Origin: Adiantum capillus-veneris
Taxonomy: Eukaryota; Streptophyta; Polypodiopsida; Polypodiales; Pteridaceae
Assembly (NCBI GenBank): GCA_014529385.2
Contig: CM043960.1
Location: 119,172,543-119,236,542, forward strand
DNA length: 64,000 nt
Direction: 5' to 3'
In this document: in pieces, positions 1 through 11,459 of the stretch
Layout of the letters: each line of letters opens with the position of its first letter
How positions within the stretch are numbered: position 1 is the first letter of the stretch
Program-made: the position numbers and the translations under genes
The notes under the pieces: model-generated
What the model was told of the DNA's origin: nothing
Database searches by the model: none
What the model saw: the letters and a program-made list of their open reading frames with translations, nothing else

Positions 1-297
1 GTGTTGGCCTTGTATAAGGGCTAGGAGAAGGCCCTTACACTAGCATTCACATCAATTACATGATTGCATACTCATATATAATCAATTCCATCAATTTCTA
101 TTCATCACTAGAACTTTTTGGCAATTTTTTCCCTCTTTGGTGCATTACACACACAATGATATTTATGCACACACATGCTTTCTTGTTGTGAATCATGCTT
201 CATCTTGACACACACATCATTCATTAGTCAAAATTGACCATCAATTTCATTCCAAAAAAATCAAAGTGGGCTCTCTAAATATGTCAATTGATTTACA

Positions 298-523
298 TGT
301 TGGAATTAGGGTTGCAGAGAAACACACACAGCTTGGAGAAGACGAAGGAAGCTCAAGGCACAAATAGAGAGTGTGTTACTTAGTGTGCTATGGAAAGATA
401 GATAGCCCTAGAGTGATGGGCGTATATACAATGCACGGGGGAAAAAACCTCCTAAAGAGGGAAAAAATGCCCCGGCGGTCCTAGTGTGTTCACACACATC
501 ACTACCACATGTATATGGTAACA
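298..523 (-). repeat. 3' LTR of the copia element (226 bp)
   Basis: This repeat matches 5248-5474 almost base for base. It begins TG and ends CA on both strands and carries the outer copy of the TTACA duplication at 293-297. On the minus strand it lies downstream of pol, so it is the 3' LTR and should supply the polyadenylation region. Confidence 0.95.
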
Positions 524-533
524 AATCCCCCCT
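524..533 (-). other. Polypurine tract of the copia element
   Basis: Immediately inside the 3' LTR the minus strand reads AGGGGGGATT. This is a purine run of the type used to prime plus-strand DNA synthesis, and it abuts the LTR with no gap. Confidence 0.85.
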
Positions 534-598
534 GGAGTGATGCGGTGAACGAGAGCTGGCACATGAGTAAAGGGAAGTGCCATGCCCTGAGGACAGGA

Positions 599-3500
599 TC
601 AGTCCACAAAGGGGAGTAAGCCCAAAGCTATGCGGAAAGCTTCAAGCTTCTCACGAGACAATGCCTTTGTGAAAAGATCTGCAAGGTTGTCCTGTGTTGG
701 CACATAAGCCAAGCTGATCTCTCCTGCTGAGAGCCTCTCCCTGACATAGTGGTAATGCACCTCAATGTGCTTTGTGCGAGCATGAAAAACTGGGTTCCTC
801 GCAACTGCCAATGCACTCTGACTGTCAGTGTAGATAGTGTTGGCAGTGTCCTGTCCAACACCCAAGTCAGCCATAAGGCGTCTGAGCCATACACACTCAA
901 CCGTAGCTGTGAAGACTGCCCTGTACTCAGCCTCACAACTCGAAGTGGCCACAGTAGGTTGCTTCTTGCTCAACCATGATATACATGAACTGCCAAGCAT
1001 GAAACAAAAACCACTTGTGGACACTCGCGTGTCAAAACAACCAGCCCAATCTGAGTCCGAAAAAGCATGTAAGTCTGGCGGCAATGATCCCCCCTTGGGA
1101 TAAAACAAGCCAAGATGTAAAGTGCCACTAAGGTAGCGGAAAATCCTCTTGACAGCCTGCCAATGCTTAGACCCTGGGCTATGCATAAATCTGCTGACCT
1201 GTGAGACTGCAAACTGAATATCTGGCCTTGTGTTGCATACATAAATGAGGCAGCCAACAACAGTTTGGTAAAGAGTGACATCAGCAGGATCGCCAGCATC
1301 ATGTAGACTCAACTTCAAACCTGTTTCCATGGGAGTGGCAATAGGTTTGCAATCCTCAAGTCCAAACTTACATAGCAATGTCTCTATGTAACTTTTCTGA
1401 CACAAGGCAATACCACCATCACACTGCTTAAACTGTATACCCAAGTAATGATGCAACAGCCCCAAATCTTTCATCTTGAAAGTAGCATTCAAATCAGCCT
1501 TAAATTCAGCAATATGTCTCTCATTTGGTCCAGTGATCAGCAAATCATCAACATAAAGAACCACAATGAGAAATACATCATCCTCACGCTTTACATACAA
1601 TGTGCTTTCTGTTGGACTGTTACGAAAGCCTCGTTTAACCAAATGAGTGTCAGCTTTCTCATACCAAGCACGAGGAGATTGCTTCAACCCATACAAAGCC
1701 TTCTTACATTTGCACACTTTGTCCTCTTGTCCTTTTATGACAAAACCGCGAGGCTGCGTTACATAAACTTCTTCAAATATGTCACCATTCAAGAAAGCAG
1801 TAACAATGTCTGATTGATGTACATCCCAACCAAAATGAGCTGCCAATGCACATAGAAAACGCACAGTAGTCATACGACAAGTGGGAGCAAAAGTCTCTTC
1901 ATAATCTATGCCTTTTTGTTGTGCATAACCCTTTGCAACAAGTCGAGCCTTATGGCAATCGATCTCACCATCCGGCTTGCGTTTCAACTTGTAAACCCAC
2001 TTCGTACCAATGGCCTTTTTGCCAGGAGGCAAATCACATAAAGTCCATGTGTCATTCTCTATAAGTGCATCATATTCTGATTTCATGGCAGCAATCCAAT
2101 TTTCTGAATTCTGTGCTTCATCAAAAGACAGAGGCTCCTCAACATCATGTAAACTAGACATAGCCAAAGCATAACAATCTGATGCATAAGATGCATGGCG
2201 AGAGCCTGAACGAGTATGACTAGATAAAGGTGCATCCAATTTACTGTCACGCAAAGTGTGCACCAGCCATTTTGGCATACCTCTAGCTTGCTCATTTTCA
2301 GCCCTTTCCTCATCAAGTACATCATGTACATCTGCATCAGTAATAGGCTGTTCTAAAACATTTTCAGAAACCCCCATAGGCTGTACATTTGCCTCATTGG
2401 AACTTACATTCGTATTTCCACCACTGAAAAGAGGCAACAAAGTGTCATAAATGTCTTGTGAGCTTACATTACTGTCTCTAGTACATGACAACAAGGGCTG
2501 AACAGAGTCTTCCACAAACACTACATCCCGTGAAACCAGAATACGTTTTGTTTGCGGATGATACAACCTGTAACCTTTGCTTTCAGCACTATAACCAACA
2601 AAAATACATTTGACAGCCTTATCATCCAATTTTTTGCGCTGCACTTGTGGCACCAAAGCATATGCCAAACAGCCAAAAACACGCATGTGCTCAATATAAG
2701 GTTTTCTATCATGCCATGCTTCATATGGAGTAATAGACTGCAAAGCTTTCGTAGGACACCTGTTAAGTACATAAGTGGCACACATGATGGCCTCAAGCCA
2801 AAAAGAATGCGGCAAAGCTTGACTTTTGACCATACATCGTGCCATTTCCGTTAGTGACCTGTTTTTCCTCTCAGCAACACCATTTTGCTGAGGTGTATAA
2901 GGCACTATACATTGGTGTTTTATCCCACGACTAGCCAGAAATGCATTAAATTCATGAGACATATACTCCCCCCCTCGATCGGAACGGAGGGTGCCCATAG
3001 TACATTTTGAGACATTTTCAGCCATAGCCAAAAATTGTTTGAAGCACATAAAAACTTCGGACTTCGCTTTAAGCGGAAATACCCATGCATGCCTGGAGTA
3101 ATCATCAATGAAAGTCATGAAGTACAGGTAATTGCCCAAGGACGGAGTTTGCATGGGCCCACAAACATCACTATGCACAAGCTGCAACCTGCATGTGGCC
3201 CTAACTGAACCATCCTTTGGAAACTTAGAACGCTGCATTTTACCTAGAATACAGCCTTCACAAACATGTTTGACAGGTGCTTCAAGAGGCGGCAAAGAAG
3301 CAACCATATCAGATTTCTGCAAACGCAGCAAACTGGCAAAATTCAGATGACCAAAACGTGCATGCCAAAGTTTTGCATCTGAAATAGCCCTTGAATCTGC
3401 AACAGCATTTGCAAAATTTTGTCCACACTTGTCATACAAAGTGAGCTTATACAGCCCACGGCACAAAAGCCCAGATGCAACAATTTCATCACCAAAACTG

Positions 3501-4186
3501 AGATCATGAACTGTACATCTGTCATCCACAAATTTGACTACAAGTCCAAGTCTAGCAAGTGCGGATACAGACAAGAGATTCTTCTTGATCCCAGGTACAT
3601 AAAGTGCATCAACAAGTGTGAAGGAACTGCCATTAGCAGCAGTGAGCACAATCTTTCCAACTCCCTGAACTGGATAAGAGGCGTTGTTGGCACAAGTGAC
3701 TGAATTCCCATGAGGGACAGACTCGAGAGAGGTAAACAATTCACGATGTGAGGTAATGTGCTTTGTAGCACCACTGTAGAAATACCACACATGTGAGTCT
3801 GCAGCAACTGACAAGCATGCATAATGGACAGAAGGATTGTAAGTGCACTCTGCGCTAAAAGCCCATTCTGCATCAACATCAGCATCACAATCTCCTTTCA
3901 CAGAAGACTCAACAATGGCTGCATTTGTAGTGGAACCAGCATTTGCAGTGGAACCACCCTCTTTCTTCTTAGCCTCTTTGGCCTTCAACTTAGGACACGA
4001 CTTGATCAAGTGATCATTGGCTTTACAATAATGGCAACGCATCTTCTTTTTGCCCTTATCACTAGAATTGCCAGACGAAGTGCTGCCACCAGAAGCATTA
4101 GGAACAGAATTTTTGCCACTCACAGTAGAACCATAAGAAGTGGCTGCATTACTGTTACCACCCTTTCTTTGAGAAGCAATAAAAGC
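599..4186 (-). CDS. Copia gag C-terminus plus pol (zinc knuckle, PR, IN, RT, RNase H)
   Basis: The frame is open from just after the gag TAG to the stop at 599-601. Counting from the GTG at 4123, the order is: CCHC zinc knuckle (C30, C33, H38, C43); protease region with a YSGAT motif at residues 116-120; integrase zinc finger (H254, H259, C288, C291); integrase core triad D319, D382, E418; reverse transcriptase with D772 and YVDD at 857-860; and RNase H at about 1020-1150 with SDSDWAG, SSCEAEY and TDSQSA motifs. Length and order match plant copia pol. The oddity is Tyr116, where aspartic proteases have the catalytic Asp of D-S/T-G. A G-to-T change in one codon (GAC to TAC) explains it, so the protease should be dead. 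RT, IN and RNase H keep their catalytic residues. There is no separate start: in a working element this is one polyprotein with the upstream gag. Confidence 0.93.
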   Translation of the reverse strand, partial: AFIASQRKGGNSNAATSYGSTVSGKNSVPNASGGSTSSGNSSDKGKKKMRCHYCKANDHLIKSCPKLKAKEAKKKEGGSTANAGSTTNAAIVESSVKGDCDADVDAEWAFSAECTYNPSVHYACLSVAADSHVWYFYSGATKHITSHRELFTSLESVPHGNSVTCANNASYPVQGVGKIVLTAANGSSFTLVDALYVPGIKKNLLSVSALARLGLVVKFVDDRCTVHDLSFGDEIVASGLLCRGLYKLTLYDKCGQNFANAVADSRAISDAKLWHARFGHLNFASLLRLQKSDMVASLPPLEAPVKHVCEGCILGKMQRSKFPKDGSVRATCRLQLVHSDVCGPMQTPSLGNYLYFMTFIDDYSRHAWVFPLKAKSEVFMCFKQFLAMAENVSKCTMGTLRSDRGGEYMSHEFNAFLASRGIKHQCIVPYTPQQNGVAERKNRSLTEMARCMVKSQALPHSFWLEAIMCATYVLNRCPTKALQSITPYEAWHDRKPYIEHMRVFGCLAYALVPQVQRKKLDDKAVKCIFVGYSAESKGYRLYHPQTKRILVSRDVVFVEDSVQPLLSCTRDSNVSSQDIYDTLLPLFSGGNTNVSSNEANVQPMGVSENVLEQPITDADVHDVLDEERAENEQARGMPKWLVHTLRDSKLDAPLSSHTRSGSRHASYASDCYALAMSSLHDVEEPLSFDEAQNSENWIAAMKSEYDALIENDTWTLCDLPPGKKAIGTKWVYKLKRKPDGEIDCHKARLVAKGYAQQKGIDYEETFAPTCRMTTVRFLCALAAHFGWDVHQSDIVTAFLNGDIFEEVYVTQPRGFVIKGQEDKVCKCKKALYGLKQSPRAWYEKADTHLVKRGFRNSPTESTLYVKREDDVFLIVVLYVDDLLITGPNERHIAEFKADLNATFKMKDLGLLHHYLGIQFKQCDGGIALCQKSYIETLLCKFGLEDCKPIATPMETGLKLSLHDAGDPADVTLYQTVVGCLIYVCNTRPDIQFAVSQVSRFMHSPGSKHWQAVKRIFRYLSGTLHLGLFYPKGGSLPPDLHAFSDSDWAGCFDTRVSTSGFCFMLGSSCISWLSKKQPTVATSSCEAEYRAVFTATVECVWLRRLMADLGVGQDTANTIYTDSQSALAVARNPVFHARTKHIEVHYHYVRERLSAGEISLAYVPTQDNLADLFTKALSREKLEAFRIALGLLPFVD

Positions 4187-4885
4187 CTATTCAACTGCAC
4201 GCTGCCTAGTCCTGTTTTTTCTAGAAAGTGACTCTTGCAACAGCAATGTGCATAATGCATCAAACTTGACAACTTCAGGATTTCCTTGGGTCATCAGTCT
4301 CCAAGTACTAGCAAAAGTCTGGTAGGAATCTGGTAAGGCATCAAGAACAGTCTGCACAAGGGAACTGTCCGAAATGACTTCACCTGCAGAAATGAGTTGC
4401 TCATTGATATCCTTGACACTAGCAAGGAAAGTGTCCATATCATCTTCCTCATGCATAATCTTCGACTCTAGCTCTTTACGCAGCAAAGCAATTTTAGCCT
4501 CATTGCGGCTTGCATAAAGACCTGCTAGAATATCCCAAGCCTGTTTTGCAGATTTTGCTGAACGGATGTGAGGAATAATGGTGCGCTTCACAGACAACGC
4601 AATCAATGCATGAGCCTGTGCATCCTTAACATCCCAACGAGCTTGTTCTGCCGTAGGCAAAACAACTTTAACAGCTGCAATCCTTGCAGCAAGACCTGCA
4701 ACATCCTCAATATCGCCTACATCTTCAGAACCAGGACGTACATCAATGCCCTGCACAATGTTCCAGACACCTTTTGACACAAGAACATGTTGCATCATAT
4801 AAGCCCACATAGGGTAGTTGTCCCCATCCAACCTGTCCTCAGCAGCAAACATCTTGAACACATCTGTGTTGTTGTTGTCAGCCAT
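4187..4885 (-). CDS. Copia gag N-terminal part, ended by TAG
   Basis: The start is the ATG at 4885, the first ATG in the frame; the open frame upstream to 4945 begins only with a TTG. The 232-residue product opens MADNNNTD and carries the copia gag pattern (a W-A/S-M-M region after 'LDGDNYP', then 'AKQAWDILAGLY' and 'ALPDSYQTF'), as in the UBN2-type gag of plant copia elements. It forms the virus-like particle shell. It ends at TAG 4187-4189, 21 codons before the GTG at 4123, in the same frame as pol. The zinc knuckle lies beyond that TAG, so the stop falls inside gag and not at the usual gag-pol border. A CAG-to-TAG change is the simplest origin; programmed readthrough cannot be excluded. 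Confidence 0.9.
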   Translation of the reverse strand: MADNNNTDVFKMFAAEDRLDGDNYPMWAYMMQHVLVSKGVWNIVQGIDVRPGSEDVGDIEDVAGLAARIAAVKVVLPTAEQARWDVKDAQAHALIALSVKRTIIPHIRSAKSAKQAWDILAGLYASRNEAKIALLRKELESKIMHEEDDMDTFLASVKDINEQLISAGEVISDSSLVQTVLDALPDSYQTFASTWRLMTQGNPEVVKFDALCTLLLQESLSRKNRTRQRAVE

Positions 4886-5233
4886 GGAAAATGCTGCACC
4901 TGATGTGATAACTGCCCGAAAATAGGAGAAATGGAGCGGGAACAACTTGTGCTATATAGCACAAACCGTAGAAGACTATAAGGCACCTGTTATGCAGGAA
5001 ACGGCACTGATAGAAAATCTGCACAAAATGACGAAATAGCCTGTGCAGTACGGCCCGTAGTGGAAACGGAGGCCGAAATGAGCCCAAATCAAAATTCTGA
5101 GCAGACCAATCTCTTTGAGCTCTCCCAAAATATTTGTCGACCTGCGAACGCTCGCCAAAGCTCACTGAAATCGGAGAAAGTGAGCAGGCGTGTGCTGGAG
5201 CAGCTGGCGACTAAGCCCGGGAGGACGTGACCT

Positions 5234-5245
5234 GCTCTGATACCA
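5234..5245 (-). other. tRNA-iMet primer-binding site of the copia element
   Basis: On the minus strand this reads TGGTATCAGAGC, two bases inside the 5' LTR. It is the standard complement of the plant initiator methionine tRNA 3' end and primes minus-strand synthesis. Confidence 0.95.
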
Positions 5246-5247
5246 AT

Positions 5248-5474
5248 TGTTGGAATTAGGGTTGCAGAGAAACACACACAGCTTGGAGAAGACAAAGGAA
5301 GCTCAAGGCACACAATAGAGAGTGTGTTACTTAGTGTGCTATGGAAAGATAGATAGCCCTAGAGTGATGGGTGTATATACAATGCACGGGGGAAAAAACC
5401 TCCTAAAGAGGGAAAAAATGCCCCGGCGGTCCTAGTGTGTTCACACACATCACTACCACATGTATATGGTAACA
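5248..5474 (-). repeat. 5' LTR of the copia element (227 bp)
   Basis: Partner of 298-523 with two substitutions and one extra C. It is followed by TTACA at 5475-5479, completing the target duplication. It should hold the promoter for minus-strand transcription; I did not fix a TATA box. Confidence 0.95.
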
Positions 5475-7158
5475 TTACACACTTAATTTTAGCAATAAAT
5501 TAGCAACACATTGGAATCAAATTAATCACCCAAAAATTGAATAGAGTAGGCCAATGCACTTACAATCAATTGCATCCAAGCTAAACCTTGCTCCACGCGA
5601 TGATTCCACCATGCACACACATGTGTGGCTCTTCCAATTTAGCCCAAAAATTGACCATTGTAGGCCAAAAATCAAAACTCTCAAATAATCAAATTCGGCA
5701 TGGATTAGCAACAAAGGAACTTGATAAAAGTATTGATTCCACCTCTTATAAGGGGATTAATCATACATTACACTTCAAATGTTAGTGGTTATGTTAGAAA
5801 ATCTAGTAAAAATTTAGTAAAATTAGCATGGAATTAGTACAATTACATGGAAATGAAGCAAAATTAGTAATGGTAGTATGAAATTAGTGAAATTGGGGGT
5901 TTGGGATATTCATAACTCAAAAATTATCTTTAATTACTGCACGCACACATCATCAAAACAAACCAAAATGGAGTTACACACACTCAAAATTGATGAAATT
6001 AGCAGTGAAATTACTCTATTCTAAATATCCTCCACTCCTAGCTTAGGTTATCGATCCCCAACAATGGTACGAAATGTTGGGGGCAATTTTAGCATCACCT
6101 AATCAACCCAAGACCAACAAAATTATCAATCCTAGGATCGGCAACCCGGCTAGGGCATGGAAGCACGTGCATCATTGGATGTATCGAATGAGAGGATTCA
6201 AGAGAATGCTCTTCCAATATAATAGAGATTATCCATGAATCACTAACTGTAATCACACCATCATCATTAATCAAGTATCACATACACACATTAAGTCCAC
6301 CAAAGTCTGACTTGCCATAGGCTAGAATCTCAAAGCACACTCTCGAAAAGCACACACTAATTGCATTGGTGTTGGCCTCTCCAATCACCACATGCCAATC
6401 AATGTACTTCATCAGAAGCTACACACACAAGGTGAATGGTGATCGAGTTTCATTAAACCCATCCACACACAAGCAAACAATAGGGCACACACTAATAACA
6501 AGATCAAGAACCAACTTAATCAACCTAATTAGAGATGTTAAATATCGCAAATTGAGTGCTCATAGAAGGATATGAGTGGTCAATAAGCAAGAAGTCATCA
6601 CACACACTCAAATCTACAATAATGAGAAGGTGAAACTACTTCATGACATAATGGAATATAGAAGAAGTAAGACTAATGAAGAAAGTAGAGGTTAGATTAA
6701 GAAATGATTCTCTTAATTACAATGGATTAGCACTAGCCTTCTAAGCATGGGCATTAAGCTCAAGGATAGGCCATCCACAAAGTGAACACTCAAGAGAGAG
6801 CTCTCAAGATTGGATCCTTAGGAATGCCTACTCAAGAATGAAGCCTCCTTGCAAAAAATCTTTCTTATAAAGGCTTGCACAACAATCCTTTCTACTCTAG
6901 GATTAAGTTTGAGCCCTCTAGCTAGCATATGAAATTTGGAACTCCCAATGAGCCTAAGACCTTATACAATGTGGATATGAAATATTGTGCACATTCATAA
7001 CAAATCCCTCTCTTGATGCATAATCGGTGTCGCATGTGTTAGCCGCTGTTAATAGTTTCTAAAGTTGATTTTTCTTTTATCGTTTTGGCTTTCATCTTGT
7101 TCCTTTTTGCCTTCCTAGATTTCCTAGGGGTTCTAATCGACAAATTATCCATCTCAGT
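5475..7158. other. Non-coding repeat-like DNA, no gene seen
   Basis: AT-rich DNA with many short ACACAC runs. No reading frame here resembles a known protein. Together with 1-297 it is the pre-insertion site of the copia element. Confidence 0.6.
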
Positions 7159-8640
7159 TTAGCTGGTTGAGATGTTCCTTGCAGTTGCTTGTGCTTGTGC
7201 CATCATTACAACATTAATTGGAATTGCTGGTTCCATTTCTAACCCACTTGAGCTTGATACAATTCCAATTTTGTTCATGGTAGCCTTCCCTTTGTTATCA
7301 TGGTTTTTTGGACAGTGTGGAATGAGATGGTCATTTGTACATCCCTTAGAGTATCCAAAGAGTTCGAGACGCTCTTCTTTGTGTTGACAACTTCTTGGCC
7401 AATGATCATCACCGCATTTATAGCATGTTCCTACTAGTGGTAGAGAAGCTTGTGGAGGCCCTATCGATTCTAAGAGGGTATCCCCTACGTCTCTAGTTCT
7501 AAGTTTCCATGAATATGAGCATATTTTCATCGATCAGGTAATGGTTTTTTGTTGGTTGTGCTATGTATGATGATTCTTACATCTCTTATGAAACTATCCA
7601 TTGGATTTGTCCTTCAAAATCATAGGCATTAATGCCTAACCCTCTCTCATAGGAGTTGTCCAAATCTTCTTGATATGAAATTACCTGTATCATACCCTGA
7701 TCCGCAAGGTTCCTCTATGGGTTGTGAAATTCTTACCATGGCTCTGTTTTCCTAGGGTAAAGGAGGCTAATGTCCCAACACAGGTTGAGGTTTTTCCTGC
7801 CCTTAGACTACGTTATTTTGTCCTACTTGGTATCTTGGAGGTGGTGGTAATTGTTGCCCTCCAGGTGGCCCATATGGTATTTCTCTAACATAACATTCGT
7901 GGGTCTCATGGTTTGTCCATTTTTGTTTGATAGCACATCACGTCAATACACACAGTACATTTGCTCCTGGTCTTGGCTGCATGTTGCACCACTGACTTGG
8001 ATGATCTTCCCCACAAGTGTCACATTTTTGTGTGGACTGTTGTCATGTGTTTGGGTTCGTCTTGTTTCCTTGGTTCATACTTTTAATCACTTCCTCGATC
8101 ATTTGATCAATTTCGGTCACAATTGGATTTTGCCCACCCAATTTCATCGTGGATTCACTAGAGGTTGAAGAGGTGCTACTCGTCCCTTGGTCTGTGTCCT
8201 CAGTCACACCCCCATATGCCTTACAATTGTCTACCAAATACAACGCCTCTTTCCTGCCTTACTCAAAAGTAACACATGCCTTTAAGTGTAAATCTTTCTT
8301 GAGAGTGTCATTTTGCAATCCTTCTATGAAAATAACTGACATCCTCTCATTCTTAGGTAGCTCTCTAGCAGGACATCTTTTTATGTATTGCTTAAATCCA
8401 AGTGAGACTTCCTTTATCTTTTCTTTCTGCCTTTTTCCTAAATGCATAGATTTGGGAGATTGTATTATACTTAATTCCTCTCTTTGAGAATTTCTTTGCA
8501 AATTCTCAAAGAAGTTGATCTATGCGTGGGAATTCCCAGTTGTTTAATGGTTGGAACCAGGTGAAGGCCGTTCCTTCTAGGATCAATCCAAATCCTGCGT
8601 ATTGAGTATGGAAATTGATTCCATGTTCAACCCTAAACAC
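7159..8640 (-). pseudogene. Retrotransposon gag relic, C-terminal portion
   Basis: On the minus strand, broken frames carry gag features in the right order. At about 8500-8640 there is a 'LILEGTAFTWF' type capsid motif. At 8259-8501 there is a 'KRCPARELPKNERMSVIFIEGL' region typical of Ty3/gypsy-type gag. At 7159-7530 there is a CCHC zinc knuckle (C-Y-K-C, H, C) followed by a second knuckle whose first cysteines are gone. The frame shifts several times, so this is dead. It continues on the far side of the 8641-14173 insertion, at 14174 and upward. No protease or RT follows at lower coordinates, so the element is truncated. Lineage is not assigned. Confidence 0.75.
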
Positions 8641-8795
8641 TGAAAGGACAGGGGGAACTAGGGTATGAGAGTCAACCACCCAACCACCCTTTTAATAGGC
8701 AAGCCCCTGGCCCTTTGCCCTAGTTGGACTCCCCGTTCCACATCGCCTAGCCCGGCCCTACCCTTGTCTTGTCTGGCCTTGCCGGTGTCCTGACA
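8641..8795 (-). repeat. 3' LTR (155 bp) of the non-autonomous element
   Basis: Matches 14019-14173 at about 143 of 155 positions by eye, with TG/CA ends. It lies next to the AACAC duplication at 8636-8640. Confidence 0.9.
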
Positions 8796-8811
8796 TTACT
8801 CCCCCCTTAAG
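8796..8811 (-). other. Polypurine tract of the non-autonomous element
   Basis: The minus strand reads CTTAAGGGGGGAGTAA directly before the LTR start TGTCAGG. Confidence 0.85.
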
Positions 8812-8834
8812 AATAGTTTTCGTCCTCGAAAACA

Positions 8835-11420
8835 AAAGTGGGAGGTTTCTTCTTAACAACACTAATGTTCTCTCAAATGGCATCCTTCATGGATCCAGCT
8901 GTTTGGTTGACTGAAACACAGTTCCGCAAGAGGTTCAATGAAACCAAGAGTAACATCTTGATTTTCCACATTGTTGTCCATTTGTAACCATCTAGTGTGT
9001 AGACTCCATTTAGAACGCACATGAGCATACTAAACGAGTTATCACGACAAAGATATACCTGAAAGAGTACCGCTTTTCACTTTCTGTGAAGTGACTTGCT
9101 GACCTAAATCATCAGCCAAGTGTAAGTCCTTGACTTGTTCACAAATTGCATCAGTAAACAACCCCACCCTAGCGAGTGTCAAGGTTGAGAACCTGACTTA
9201 TACATGAAGAGACTACCGAGTCGCAACATGCATTAACTGATAATAAGTAAACTCCAAGAAGAGCAATAAATGCTTACTAATTGGATCGCTTGGTGCTAAC
9301 GTACTCACTTTGCTTATCCTTCAGCACAAGATTATTCTTTGTAATCTGCGTATCCCCTTGGATAACTAATAGTACTGAGGTGTGTTTTCCTCACAGTTTA
9401 CAAACAGTCGTCCCAGATGACTGGTAAATGGGGAATCACAGTAGTGTATAACATTGGTGAGGAATCAACAATGTCCGAAATAACCATGGTGGTTAACTTG
9501 AAAAAATCCACAAACGCCCAAACCAAGCCATGACCTCTATTGGTGATTAGTAGACCCAAAAGTAATCTCCTAGAGATGTTGCACTTAGAGTGAAATATGC
9601 TTCATAAGCAACAACTTAAGGAATATGCATGCCGTTCCAAATCAGCCTTTGCTAAACACTAGGACCCATAACACCTAGTGTGTATGCATTTAGCAAAAAC
9701 AAACCTGAACCTGTATACCCATAATGATCCTTGCCAATACTTATGGAACATGTGATGCGCCTAGCACGCATTAAAAAGGAATGTAAATAGTTATGAAAAG
9801 AAACTAAATACTTTTAGTTGCAATCTTTTGCAAGCCTTGCTGAAACGTTTGGATCACAATAGAAGGTGAAACATTGATCACTTCTAGGTACAAACAATGA
9901 AACTTTTTCATTAACAACTTATAGCCTTGCTATATGTATAAACAACCATCTGTAATGTTGTTAGCAATACTTGTAGCTGAACATGTCATTGTAAGTATCC
10001 GACAATTTTTGGCCACTGAAATTGCTCGTGATACGTCGTGCTGAAAATGGTCTAGAAAATAGATTTGACCAGCACTTAGGGACTTTGTCGTGACACATAT
10101 TTGAAATAGGGGGCGCCAGTGTTAGACCCAGAGACTCATATTTGCCACATGTGGAATATGTGTCAACTAAGGATGTCTGGAAAAGAACATCCTACAAGTA
10201 CAAGATGTACTTGTGTGTGGAGGTAGCTCTAAACACTCTACGACAAGAGTGAGAGGGACCCTCTTTCATTGCTCCACACTGGCTAAACCTAACTCCTTGA
10301 GTTCCTAGACCATGTTGTATCCCCTGTGACAACATGTGCCAAATTAAATCCTACAAGTGGATTCATAACAGCATAAGGCAGAAAGATAGATTGGACACTT
10401 GGCCCAAAATACTTTGTGCCGACATGCCCTTGGCATGGCTGTGTAACATTCAAGTGTACTTGTACGTCTTGAAAAACCAAGCAAAGAACACTAAAAATGG
10501 AATAACACCAAATCAATAGATGCGTACCTGGAGATTTGAACGTAATGTTCACTTACCTGTATTCAAAAAGAGAGGAGCACGTCCTCTACCTGAAAAAACA
10601 AACACTATTGCATTGGGAACCCTGGGTGTTCTTGGATTAGAATCTACGTAGTCAAATGCCTTGGTAAGACCCGTTGTAGAACTGCGCAACTAGTAGGTAA
10701 TGGTAACCAACCTGGTTAACCGTATACAGAATGATGAGAATCAACTTGAAAATTTGAATTTGTCTGCTACCCCATGGTAGATTACTGGCTTCTTTCCTTG
10801 AAAGTAGAACTGGAATAGATCAAACTATGATCCTCAATGCCTATGGGGAGATGAAGCAATCACCCGCCGGGTCTTACCCCAAAACAGTATGTCCATAGGT
10901 AATCTGTAGTGCTATAGAAGGAGCCGGATATCCACACAAGTGAAATGGCTAGCTCTTATGGACAGTCATGCTGTCTCCACCTATTGCTGCGTCTATACTC
11001 CGTGGTGGAGATCAGCCGATGGGAGTTTAACGTTATCAAAAACTCAACTCGAGCACCGCACTGAAAACATGTAGTGCAAAATGATACTCTAAACATCCGT
11101 AATGACAAGACTCTTCCTTGTCAATTAACGTCAATGTGTACTCCACTGGGTAGAGGTGTTTGATCTTGAGAACAATATTCATCCAAGGAATACCAACAAT
11201 TGGGTCTTACCCTAGATTCAACAATGGCTCTTAGCTAGCGTGTGTGGCTCATATCCCTCATGGAAATTAGTGTTCAATCTTCGAACTGATGAAGACTAAT
11301 GTGGATGGCATCTTGCCCAATTTCTAGCTAAGAGTTAGAGCATCTTGGCTCAGGAGGACTCACTAGTGAAACATGTAGCAAAAGCTTCTTAGAAAGTATG
11401 CAGTATTCTTCGAGAGAAAT

Positions 11421-11459
<39 letters not shown>

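Larger units (their letters stand above)
298..5474 (-). mobile_element. Full-length Ty1/copia LTR retrotransposon
   Basis: Seen: two near-identical direct repeats, 298-523 and 5248-5474, both running TGTTGG...AACA on the plus strand. They are flanked by the same five bases TTACA at 293-297 and 5475-5479, which is a perfect target-site duplication. A primer-binding site (5234-5245) and polypurine tract (524-533) sit at the correct inner edges for a minus-strand element. Gag and pol lie between them in one frame, with integrase before reverse transcriptase, which defines Ty1/copia. The LTRs differ by two substitutions and one 1-bp indel, so insertion was recent. Two lesions stop it being autonomous: a TAG in gag (4187-4189) and a Tyr in place of the protease catalytic Asp (codon 3776-3778). 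It could still be mobilised in trans by a relative. Confidence 0.96.
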
